A DNA stretch of 64,000 nucleotides from CAZFVY01 sp964522665 (GTDB lineage Bacteria; Verrucomicrobiota; Verrucomicrobiia; Limisphaerales; CAZFVY01): NCBI GenBank assembly GCA_964522665.1, contig CAZFVY010000002.1, positions 62,001-126,000 on the forward strand, in the 5' to 3' direction. How positions within the stretch are numbered: the stretch's first letter is position 1; every line of letters begins with the position of its first letter. The notes under the pieces were generated by a model. That model was not told the origin of the DNA and searched no databases. It saw only the letters and a list, made by a program, of their open reading frames with translations. The position numbers and the translations under genes are program-made. This document shows positions 35,968 to 43,190 of the stretch, piece after piece.

Positions 35968-36825
35968 ATGGTAGAGCTTTCCCCCGAGGAAATTCGTCGC
36001 ACGGTTCAGGCGGCGTTGGCGGAGGACGTTGGGAGCGGCGACGCGACGACGCTGGCCACCGTTCCCGCAACAGCGTCGGCCGCGGCACAAATGGTGGCCC
36101 GGGAGGCTCTAGTGGTGGCTGGCATCGCCCTCGCCGAAGCGGCGTTTCGTGAGCTCTCCGGTGAGGTCGTCGTTCAGTACCATTCACGTGACGGTGACAC
36201 GGTCGCCGCCGGCCAAGCTCTGCTCGAAATCCGCGGACCGGCCCAAGCGATCCTCACGGCGGAGAGAGTCGCGCTCAATTTTGTCCAGCGCCTGTCGGGA
36301 ATCGCGACCTTAACCGCGCGCTTCGTGGAAGCGGTTCGTGGCGCCGGCGCGCAAATCCTCGATACCCGCAAGACGACTCCCGGTTGGCGCCGATTGGAGA
36401 AGTACGCCGTGACATGCGGTGGCGGACAAAACCATCGCTGCGGGCTTTACGACCTGATTCTAATCAAAGACAACCATTTGGCGGCGCTCCGCAACGAGAC
36501 TCCCAACGCGATCGCCGCGGCCGTTCAGCGCGCCCGTACCCATTTCCCCCAACTGCGGGTCGAAGTCGAGGCGGACACCTTGACTCAAGTGGAACAGGCG
36601 ACTTCCGCCGGCGCGGACATCATCTTGCTCGACAATATGACGATTGACGAATTGCGCGCGGCGGTCGCGCTGGTGGGCAAGCGCGCGAAGACCGAAGCGA
36701 GTGGCGGGGTCAATCTCAAGACCGTCCGCGCCATCGCCGAAACGGGGGTTGATTACATCTCCGTCGGCACGCTCACCCATTCCGCCCCGGCGGTCGATAT
36801 CGGATTGGACTTTCTTCCCGCATGA
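35968..36825 (+). CDS. nadC: Nicotinate-nucleotide pyrophosphorylase (carboxylating), NadC
   Basis: This cytosolic enzyme of de novo NAD synthesis converts quinolinate and PRPP to nicotinate mononucleotide and CO2. The 285 residues carry the family signature TRKTTPGWRRLEKYAV, GGGQNHRCGLYDLILIKDNH, then EVEADTL, the DIILLDNM strand and YISVGTLTHSAPAVDIGLDF near the end. The ATG at 35968 was chosen because VELSPEEIRRTV begins the conserved region; the long upstream frame has no similarity. The BirA start overlaps the stop (ATGA at 36822). Confidence 0.95.
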   Translation: MVELSPEEIRRTVQAALAEDVGSGDATTLATVPATASAAAQMVAREALVVAGIALAEAAFRELSGEVVVQYHSRDGDTVAAGQALLEIRGPAQAILTAERVALNFVQRLSGIATLTARFVEAVRGAGAQILDTRKTTPGWRRLEKYAVTCGGGQNHRCGLYDLILIKDNHLAALRNETPNAIAAAVQRARTHFPQLRVEVEADTLTQVEQATSAGADIILLDNMTIDELRAAVALVGKRAKTEASGGVNLKTVRAIAETGVDYISVGTLTHSAPAVDIGLDFLPA

Positions 36826-37805
36826 CGATTGACGCGCAAATCCTGACGGCGCTGCGGACCGCCGGAAGAGACTCGGTTTCCGGGTCCGAAATCGCGCAAC
36901 AATTGGGCCTCAGCCGCGCGGCCGTCTGGGCGCGAATCCAGGAACTGCGCTCCCTCGGCTACGACATCGAAGCCAGCCCGCATCGCGGCTACCGCCTCAT
37001 CAGCGTCCCCGATGTCTTGCACGGCGATGATCTGCTCTCCCGCCTAGGCTCCACCCAGGTCATCGGGCGCGATATCCGCGTCTTCCAGGAAACCAACTCG
37101 ACCAATGACGTCGTGGAGAAACTGGCGCGCGATGGCGTACGCGAGGGGGTCGTGGTCTTCGCGGAAGCGCAGACCAAAGGGCGTGGACGCCTCGGCCGCA
37201 AATGGGTATCACCCGCGCGCAAGGGCCTCTGGTTTTCGATCCTTCTCCGGCCCAACATTCGCCTCCAAGCAGCGACTCAAATAACCGTGGCGGCGGCCAC
37301 GGCCCTCGCCCGCGCCATCCGGCAAACGGCCGGGATCGAACCCGAAATCAAGTGGCCCAACGACATTTTGCTGAACGGGAAAAAGGCGGCGGGAATTCTT
37401 ACTGAATTGAGCGCGGAGTTGGATCACGTAAAGAGCGTTATTCTCGGGATTGGCGTCGATGTGAATTTGAACGCCGGCGATCTGCCCGCTGACCTGCGAA
37501 AACTGGCCACTTCAATCAAGATCGAGACCGGCCGCCACCTGGCGCGGGCGGATTTGGCTGTCGCGATCCTTCAGGAATTGGATCGCGATTACGCCCGAAT
37601 AGGCGCTGGTGACTTCGAAGCGGTCGCGGACGAATGGGAAGCGCAATGCGCGACGCTTGGCCGCCCCGTCATACTTCGCGTCGGCGAGCGTGAAATTCGC
37701 GGCCAAGCCGAGTCACTCGACCCCGACGGCGCGCTCCTACTGCGGACCGAGCATGGCCGCCTGGAACGAATCACCGGCGGCGACGTCACTTTCGAAAAAC
37801 CATGA
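36822..37805 (+). CDS. birA: Bifunctional biotin operon repressor / biotin-[acetyl-CoA-carboxylase] ligase, BirA
   Basis: This enzyme attaches biotin to acetyl-CoA carboxylase (BCCP) and probably also represses biotin genes. Of the 327 residues, the N-terminal winged helix-turn-helix (about 1-60) reads SGSEIAQQLGLSRAAVWARIQELRSLGYDIEASPHRGYRL. The catalytic part has TNDVVEKLARDG, the GRGRLGRKWVSP loop that forms biotinyl-AMP, KWPNDILLNGKK and GIGVDVN. The C-terminal SH3-like domain follows. Translational coupling to nadC and coaX by ATGA overlaps marks one operon. No biotin synthesis genes lie in this window. Confidence 0.95.
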   Translation: MTIDAQILTALRTAGRDSVSGSEIAQQLGLSRAAVWARIQELRSLGYDIEASPHRGYRLISVPDVLHGDDLLSRLGSTQVIGRDIRVFQETNSTNDVVEKLARDGVREGVVVFAEAQTKGRGRLGRKWVSPARKGLWFSILLRPNIRLQAATQITVAAATALARAIRQTAGIEPEIKWPNDILLNGKKAAGILTELSAELDHVKSVILGIGVDVNLNAGDLPADLRKLATSIKIETGRHLARADLAVAILQELDRDYARIGAGDFEAVADEWEAQCATLGRPVILRVGEREIRGQAESLDPDGALLLRTEHGRLERITGGDVTFEKP

Positions 37806-38605
37806 TCCTGCTCTTAGACATCGGCAATACCCATACGCACGTTGGCATCGGCGACCGAGACCGGGTTCTGAGCCACGTCAATTTGCCGACACCGGCCTGG
37901 TTTCAGAATCGCATCGGGCCGTTGCTCGCGAAACAATCCCACGGGCTGGTTTTGGAAGGAGCGGTGATTTGCAGCGTGGTGCCGCGCGCAACGAAGGCCG
38001 CCGTGCGACTCATCGCCGCACGTTACGGCCTAGCGGCGCTTCAGTTGGGCCCGGAGACATTGGCCGGGATCGGGATTGAATATCCCAAGCCTGAAACGAT
38101 CGGTCCGGACCGTCTCGCCAACGCCGTCGCCGTCGCTCACCATTTCGGGGCGCCGGCGGTCGTGGTCGATTTTGGCACGGCAGTCACCTTTGACGTGGTT
38201 GACGCCAAGCGAAATTACGTTGGCGGCATCATCGCGCCCGGATTATCGGCGATGACCAGCTACCTCCACGAGAAGACGGCCCTCCTGCCCGCGATTGAAA
38301 TCCGGGAAACCACGGCGGTGATTGGCAAGAATACGGAAGAGGCGATGCTGATCGGAGCGGTGCATGGGTACCGCGGATTGATCCGCGGACTGCTGGGCGA
38401 ACTGAAACAGACGCTAAAGGCCCGCCGCCTACCGATCGTCGCGACCGGCGGCTACGCCGAAATTATCGCGGCGGGAATGCCCGAGATTACCGCCGTCGAA
38501 CCGCTGCTGACGCTGGAGGGATTGCGACTCACCTGGCAAGCGGTAGGTTCACCGGCGCCGGGGGCCCGGCCACGGCGGCGGGCGCGCGTCCAAACGGGGT
38601 CTTGA
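37802..38605 (+). CDS. coaX: Type III pantothenate kinase, CoaX
   Basis: The enzyme phosphorylates pantothenate with ATP, the first step of CoA synthesis. The 267-residue protein has the ASKHA-type phosphate motif LLDIGNTHTHVGI, then GPDRLANAVAV, VVDFGTAVTFDVVD and GGIIAPGLSAM, which are diagnostic of type III and absent from CoaA. The last 20 residues are Arg/Pro-rich and probably disordered. The C-terminus has lost nothing essential. The ATG start overlaps the BirA stop. Confidence 0.95.
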   Translation: MILLLDIGNTHTHVGIGDRDRVLSHVNLPTPAWFQNRIGPLLAKQSHGLVLEGAVICSVVPRATKAAVRLIAARYGLAALQLGPETLAGIGIEYPKPETIGPDRLANAVAVAHHFGAPAVVVDFGTAVTFDVVDAKRNYVGGIIAPGLSAMTSYLHEKTALLPAIEIRETTAVIGKNTEEAMLIGAVHGYRGLIRGLLGELKQTLKARRLPIVATGGYAEIIAAGMPEITAVEPLLTLEGLRLTWQAVGSPAPGARPRRRARVQTGS

Positions 38606-38636
38606 GCTTGGATTGCCGGAATGGCAAGGTGGCCGG

Positions 38637-39458
38637 GTGTCATCGAATCGCATTATCGAACGCTTTGCCCGGCTCGGGCGTGAGCGGCAAAAGGGACTCA
38701 TCGCCTACATCGGCGCCGGCGATCCAAACCTTGAGACCACGCGGCGCCTGGGAATCGCCTTTGATCATGCCGGGGTGGACGTGCTCGAGCTTGGCGTCCC
38801 GTTCAGTGACCCGCTGGCCGACGGTCTGGTAAATCAGCTAGCCGCGCAACGCGGGTTGGAGTCGGGGACGACCCCACCGAAGGCGCTGGAATGCGTCCGC
38901 GCGATCCGCGAGGCTTCGTCCGTCCCCATTGTTCTCTATATCTATTTCAATCTGATGCATCGTTTCGGATTGGAGAAATTCATCCGCGCGGCCGCCGAAG
39001 CGGGGGTCGATGGCCTGCTGGCGCTGGACTTGCCCCCGGAAGAATCCGAGAATTACGAAAGCTTGATGCGGGACGCGGGTTTATGCGTGATCTACCTCGT
39101 GGCGCCGACGACCCCGGATGAGCGGATCGAACTGATTGTGAAACGCGGCTCCGGCTTCATCTACTATGTCTCCCGCGAAGGCGTTACCGGAATGCAGTCG
39201 AAGATCGCATCGAGCCTGCCCCTCATGACGGCGAAGATCAAAAGCCACACGAAACTTCCGGTCGCGGTAGGCTTTGGAATCTCCAATCCGGAACAGGCGC
39301 GCGACGTGGCCGCCCAGGCGGACGCCATCGTCGTCGGCAGCGCCATTGTCAATCAAATCGCCCAGTACGGTCAAAGCCCGGAGCTGGTCGAACGAGTGAC
39401 CGAATTCGTCCGCCGGCTGGCCGAAGCCGTGAAGCCACCCGCGGCGCGGGCCGCTTGA
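38637..39458 (+). CDS. trpA: Tryptophan synthase alpha chain, TrpA
   Basis: The alpha subunit cleaves indole-3-glycerol phosphate to indole, which passes to TrpB. The 273-residue TIM barrel has IAYIGAGDPNLE, the catalytic Glu and Asp in LELGVPFSDPLADG, YVSREGVTG and GFGISNPEQA (phosphate binding), and IVVGSAIV. The GTG at 38637 is chosen because AAGG lies 7 bases upstream; an alternative TTG at 38613 would add eight residues. trpB is not in this window, so the pathway genes are scattered. The stop overlaps the methyltransferase start by one base (TGATG). Confidence 0.94.
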   Translation: MSSNRIIERFARLGRERQKGLIAYIGAGDPNLETTRRLGIAFDHAGVDVLELGVPFSDPLADGLVNQLAAQRGLESGTTPPKALECVRAIREASSVPIVLYIYFNLMHRFGLEKFIRAAAEAGVDGLLALDLPPEESENYESLMRDAGLCVIYLVAPTTPDERIELIVKRGSGFIYYVSREGVTGMQSKIASSLPLMTAKIKSHTKLPVAVGFGISNPEQARDVAAQADAIVVGSAIVNQIAQYGQSPELVERVTEFVRRLAEAVKPPAARAA

Positions 39459-40465
39459 TGGAAGCCGCTCCCAAATCGCGCGCGCCGCGCAACCGAACCT
39501 TGACCCTGACCGGCGACGAGCTCTCGCGTTACGCCGCGAAGCTCCTCCAGCCACCACTGCCGGCGCGTCAGGCGCAGTGGGTGAATCGTATTTTATGCGC
39601 GGAGATGTCCGCGGTTTGCCCTTTGCTCGCGCCGGCGTCGGTCGATTTGCTCATCCTCGATCCCCCGTACAATCTCGATAAATCGTTCGCGGACGAGAAA
39701 TTTCGCGAGCTATCGACGGCGGAGTACGAGCGCCACTTCGAGGCGTGGTTAACGCCTCTGCTCCCTTGTCTCAAACCGACGGCGAGCCTCTACGTCTGTG
39801 GCGATTGGAAATCATCGACCGCGCTGCAACGGGTCCTGGAACGGCACGCGCGCGTACGCAACCGTATCACCTGGGAGCGAGAAAAGGGGCGCGGGGCGCG
39901 GGCCAACTGGAAGAACTCCAGCGAAGACATCTGGTTCTGCACGATGTCGAATGATTATTATTTCAACGTCGAAGCCGTCAAATTGAAACGCCGGGTCATC
40001 GCGCCGTACAAAGTCGATGGCCAGCCAAAAGATTGGGCGCGGACCGACGCGGGCGATTTTCGCCTGACCCACCCGTCCAACCTTTGGACCGACCTAACGA
40101 TTCCATTCTGGTCGATGCCGGAAAACACCGAACACCCGACCCAAAAGCCCGAAAAGCTCATCGCAAAACTAATCCTGGCCAGCTCACGGGAAGGTGACTT
40201 GATCCTGGACCCGTTCCTCGGCTCCGGCACGACCGCCGCGGTCGCGAGAAAATTGGGTCGCAACGTCATCGGCATCGAGCAAAACAAACGTTACGCCTGC
40301 CTGGCGGCAAAGCGTTTCGAGCTCGCGGCCGGGAACGCCAGCATCCAAGGCTACGCGGACGGTGTCTTCTGGGAGCGCAACACCCTGGCGGCGCAACCTC
40401 GCGACGACCGACGCCGTCGAGGCCAAACCACATTTGAGCAGGAACCACTGCAATTAATCGGCTGA
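39458..40465 (+). CDS. Beta-class site-specific DNA methyltransferase (N6-adenine or N4-cytosine), solitary
   Basis: This 335-residue enzyme methylates a base exocyclic amine in DNA. The catalytic motif DPPY is at 68-71 (ILDPPYNLDKSF) and the SAM-binding FxGxG motif (FLGSGTT) is at 253-259, an order that defines the beta class of DNA amino-methyltransferases such as CcrM. HPTQKPEKL is also present. DPPY occurs in both adenine and cytosine-N4 enzymes, so the base is undecided. No restriction enzyme is nearby, which suggests an orphan regulatory enzyme. It is coupled to trpA. Confidence 0.88.
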   Translation: MEAAPKSRAPRNRTLTLTGDELSRYAAKLLQPPLPARQAQWVNRILCAEMSAVCPLLAPASVDLLILDPPYNLDKSFADEKFRELSTAEYERHFEAWLTPLLPCLKPTASLYVCGDWKSSTALQRVLERHARVRNRITWEREKGRGARANWKNSSEDIWFCTMSNDYYFNVEAVKLKRRVIAPYKVDGQPKDWARTDAGDFRLTHPSNLWTDLTIPFWSMPENTEHPTQKPEKLIAKLILASSREGDLILDPFLGSGTTAAVARKLGRNVIGIEQNKRYACLAAKRFELAAGNASIQGYADGVFWERNTLAAQPRDDRRRRGQTTFEQEPLQLIG

Positions 40466-40479
40466 AACCCGCACGATTC

Positions 40480-41619
40480 ATGAAGAAGAAATCCCCCTCC
40501 AGCGACCGTTTTGTAATCATTATGGCCGGCGGCCGCGGCGAACGATTCTGGCCAGTCAGCCGCGAGAAGACGCCGAAACAGTTGATCAAACTGCTCTCAG
40601 ACCGCTCGCTGCTCCAACAGGCCGTGGATCGGGTGCTCCCACTCGTCCCACTGCAGAATCTGCTCATCATCACCAACGCCGCGCAGGCGGCGGCGGTCCG
40701 CAAGCAGCTCCCCAAATTGCCAAAGGAAAACGTGATCGCCGAACCCGTCGGTCGAGATACCTGCGCCGCCGTGACGCTCGGAGCCGCGCTCGTCGGCGCC
40801 CGGTCAACGACCGGCGTAATGGCCGTCCTCCCGGCGGATCATCTCATTCCCGACGAGAAGAAATTTCAGCAAGCGCTGGCGGACGCCTTTGACCTCGCTA
40901 GCCGCGGCCAAGTCATCGTTACCATCGGAATCAAGCCGACCGAGCCGGCGACTGGGTACGGATACATCCGTGTCGGCGACCCGTTGCCCCCGCCGCACGG
41001 GGTGAAGCCGTACAAGACTACGTTCTTTAAGGCGGAACAATTCGTTGAAAAACCGCAGCACGAAAAGGCGGTCGAATACCTGAACAGCGGCCACTATCGC
41101 TGGAACGCGGGGATGTTCATCTGGTCGTTCGTAACAATTACGGAAGGGCTCCAGAAGCATCAGCCTGAAATGTTCGCGGCCTGCCAGCGTTGGTTCAAGG
41201 CCGCAAGCACGCCCAAGCTCGCCAAGGTCCTCGCCAAGGTCCTCGCCAAGGAATACCCAGAGATCAAAAAAGTATCGATTGATTTCGCGCTCATGGAGCA
41301 CGCGCACAACGTCGTAGTGGCGGACGGGACTTTTGGCTGGGACGACCTCGGGTCATGGAACGCCCTGGCGCGGCACATCAAGGCGGACGCCGAAGGCAAC
41401 TGCGCCGTCGCCGATTTCATTCACGTGGACGCCGCCCGCAATCTTATTTTTGACGCGCGGACAAGAGGCCGCACGCCCATCGCCGTGGTCGGCCTGCGCG
41501 ACTCCGTGATTGTCCAAACGGACGACGCCCTGCTCGTCGCCCACAAAAGTCAGACCCAAAAGATCAAGGAACTCGTCACCAAATTGGCCGCCAATCCAAA
41601 GTACAAGCGTCTGGTCTGA
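40480..41619 (+). CDS. Mannose-1-phosphate guanylyltransferase, ManC type
   Basis: The enzyme makes GDP-mannose from mannose-1-phosphate and GTP for polysaccharide or glycan synthesis. Of the 379 residues, the nucleotidyltransferase signature is IIMAGGRGERFWPVSREKTPKQLI, followed by EPVGRDTCAAVTLGA, the FVEKP and WNAGMFIWS motifs, and DFALMEHAHNVVVADGTFGWDDLGSW. The C-terminal about 60 residues are a short domain, not the full isomerase of the bifunctional type, so only the transferase activity is expected. It begins 14 bases after the methyltransferase. An internal 12-base tandem repeat adds four residues. Confidence 0.93.
   Translation: MKKKSPSSDRFVIIMAGGRGERFWPVSREKTPKQLIKLLSDRSLLQQAVDRVLPLVPLQNLLIITNAAQAAAVRKQLPKLPKENVIAEPVGRDTCAAVTLGAALVGARSTTGVMAVLPADHLIPDEKKFQQALADAFDLASRGQVIVTIGIKPTEPATGYGYIRVGDPLPPPHGVKPYKTTFFKAEQFVEKPQHEKAVEYLNSGHYRWNAGMFIWSFVTITEGLQKHQPEMFAACQRWFKAASTPKLAKVLAKVLAKEYPEIKKVSIDFALMEHAHNVVVADGTFGWDDLGSWNALARHIKADAEGNCAVADFIHVDAARNLIFDARTRGRTPIAVVGLRDSVIVQTDDALLVAHKSQTQKIKELVTKLAANPKYKRLV
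41218..41251 (+). repeat. In-frame 12-base tandem repeat inside the ManC-type gene
   Basis: CTCGCCAAGGTC is repeated twice in full (41218-41229, 41230-41241), followed by a 10-base partial copy (41242-41251). It encodes LAKV-LAKV-LAKE and keeps the reading frame. The identical copies suggest recent slippage. Confidence 0.9.
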
Positions 41620-41627
41620 CGGACAAA

Positions 41628-41651
41628 CGTCCCGGGCTTTACTCCGGGACG
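41628..41651. terminator. Bidirectional terminator-like hairpin
   Basis: A perfect 8-pair GC-rich inverted repeat (CGTCCCGG at 41628-41635, CCGGGACG at 41644-41651) with an 8-base loop lies between the convergent ManC-type and sugar-dehydrogenase genes. The latter's stop codon is in the loop. The T tracts are short (TTT), so termination may be partial. Confidence 0.5.
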
Positions 41652-42979
41652 AGTTTCCAGACCTTGCCCGAGTGCCCGGTAACTTGCGCGCTGCCATTGG
41701 TGAGCACGTACACTTCGCCGTCAGAGTCTTGAGCGAACGCGACGATGCAGGCCTTGATCTCGCCCTTCGGATGAGACCCCAAATCCAGCGGCCCCATCGT
41801 CCACTTCTCGCCCGCCGAGGCGGGCGGCGTCGCGACGAACACAACGCCATCAGGGACCACGAAATTCCTCGACCAATCGCCAAATATATAGCGGCCAACC
41901 AGCTTCGGCAGCGCCTTGCCTCGATAGACGTAACCGCCGGTGACGCTGATACCCATCGCTTCGGGGTCGCCGCGGAATCCGCCCTTGTTCTTATATTCAA
42001 AGATCGGGTCCACGAACGGTTTCCCGTCCGCGCCCACCTTCGGGCAATCAGTCGGCGGGTTGCGTTCATCCTTGGGGTTGAAACAGTGAAAACCTTCGCG
42101 CACGTTCCAGCCATAGTTGCCACCCTTTACGATGATGTCCACCTCTTCAAACATCGTCTGGCCCACGTCCGCGGCAAAAAGCTGTCGTTCGCCGCCTTGA
42201 TCGAACGACATGCGCCACGGATTTCGCATTCCATACGCGTAAATCTCGGGCTTGCCTCCGCCGCCGGCGAACGGATTATCCTTCGGAATGCCGTACGGCG
42301 TTCCGTTATCCACGTCGATCCGGAGGATTTTGCCCATCAGCGTTTCCTTGCTTTGGCCGTTGCCGAGCGGCGATAGGCGGAGGCCTACGTCATCCGCATT
42401 GCCTCCATCGCCCACCGAGATGTAAAGGTAACCGTCCGGTCCGAACGCGATCGAGCCGCCATTGTGGTTGTAATAGGGCTTATCGAACTCCAGCAAGACC
42501 CGTTCGGACGCCGGATCAGCGGCCGCGAAATCGCCTGGCGGGAATCGGAATTCAGAGATGCGGCTGGTGCAGTTCCAATTCGTCGGGGCGGCGGTCCGCA
42601 ACGGGACACTGTAGAACACGTAGAACTTTCGATTCACCTTGAAGTTCGGATGCAACGCCAAGCCGAGCAGCCCGCGCTCGTCGAAACCCTTGATCAACTC
42701 AATCATGCGGTCGGTCAGGTCCAGCACGGGCGTCTCGGCGACCGTTCCCTCCGCGTCCACCAAATAAATCTTGCCGGCTTGATCCGCCACCAGACACCGA
42801 CCCGAACCGTCGCGCAGCGAGGCAAGCGCCGTCGGAGAAACAAAGCCCTTGGCGAAGAGCTTTAGCGAGGCGCCGCTTTCCGACGCGGAAGCGGAACAAA
42901 ATAGTCCAGCCAGCGCCAGGGCGGCGGCCATCAGGAGCTGGGGCACTCTTCGGGTAACGCGATTATTCAGGCGTAACAT
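41639..42979 (-). CDS. PQQ-dependent sugar dehydrogenase-like secreted protein (GSDH family)
   Basis: The 446-residue protein has a signal peptide (RRVPQLLMAAALALAGLFCSASA). The six-bladed propeller of the soluble glucose dehydrogenase family follows. It is recognised from LALHPNFKVNRKFYVFYS, NHNGGSIAFGPDGYLYISVGDGG, GKILRIDVDNGTPYGIPKDNPF, EIYAYGMRNPWRMSFD, YGWNVREG and GGYVYRGKALPKLVGRYIFGDW. The HNGG and RNPW motifs match the PQQ-binding and catalytic surroundings of GSDH-family proteins. Whether PQQ is used is not known. The ATG at 42979 was chosen because it starts the signal peptide; an earlier ATG at 43012 is possible. Confidence 0.88.
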   Translation of the reverse strand: MLRLNNRVTRRVPQLLMAAALALAGLFCSASASESGASLKLFAKGFVSPTALASLRDGSGRCLVADQAGKIYLVDAEGTVAETPVLDLTDRMIELIKGFDERGLLGLALHPNFKVNRKFYVFYSVPLRTAAPTNWNCTSRISEFRFPPGDFAAADPASERVLLEFDKPYYNHNGGSIAFGPDGYLYISVGDGGNADDVGLRLSPLGNGQSKETLMGKILRIDVDNGTPYGIPKDNPFAGGGGKPEIYAYGMRNPWRMSFDQGGERQLFAADVGQTMFEEVDIIVKGGNYGWNVREGFHCFNPKDERNPPTDCPKVGADGKPFVDPIFEYKNKGGFRGDPEAMGISVTGGYVYRGKALPKLVGRYIFGDWSRNFVVPDGVVFVATPPASAGEKWTMGPLDLGSHPKGEIKACIVAFAQDSDGEVYVLTNGSAQVTGHSGKVWKLVPE

Positions 42980-43190
42980 AATATCAATGGGTAAGGTGTT
43001 TTGCGGCCACACAGCGTCAATTCGCTAAGGCACGGAACGCGGTCGTTATCCCCGGCGCCATGCATAAATGCAAGCAGAATCCCGTCGGCGCGCGCCCGTC
43101 TTGGCCGCCCGATGACAGCCAGATGAGACCGCGCCGCCGCGTCGTCACGACGGCTTCGCGTTCGGAAATCGAGGGGCGACCCAACCCGCC

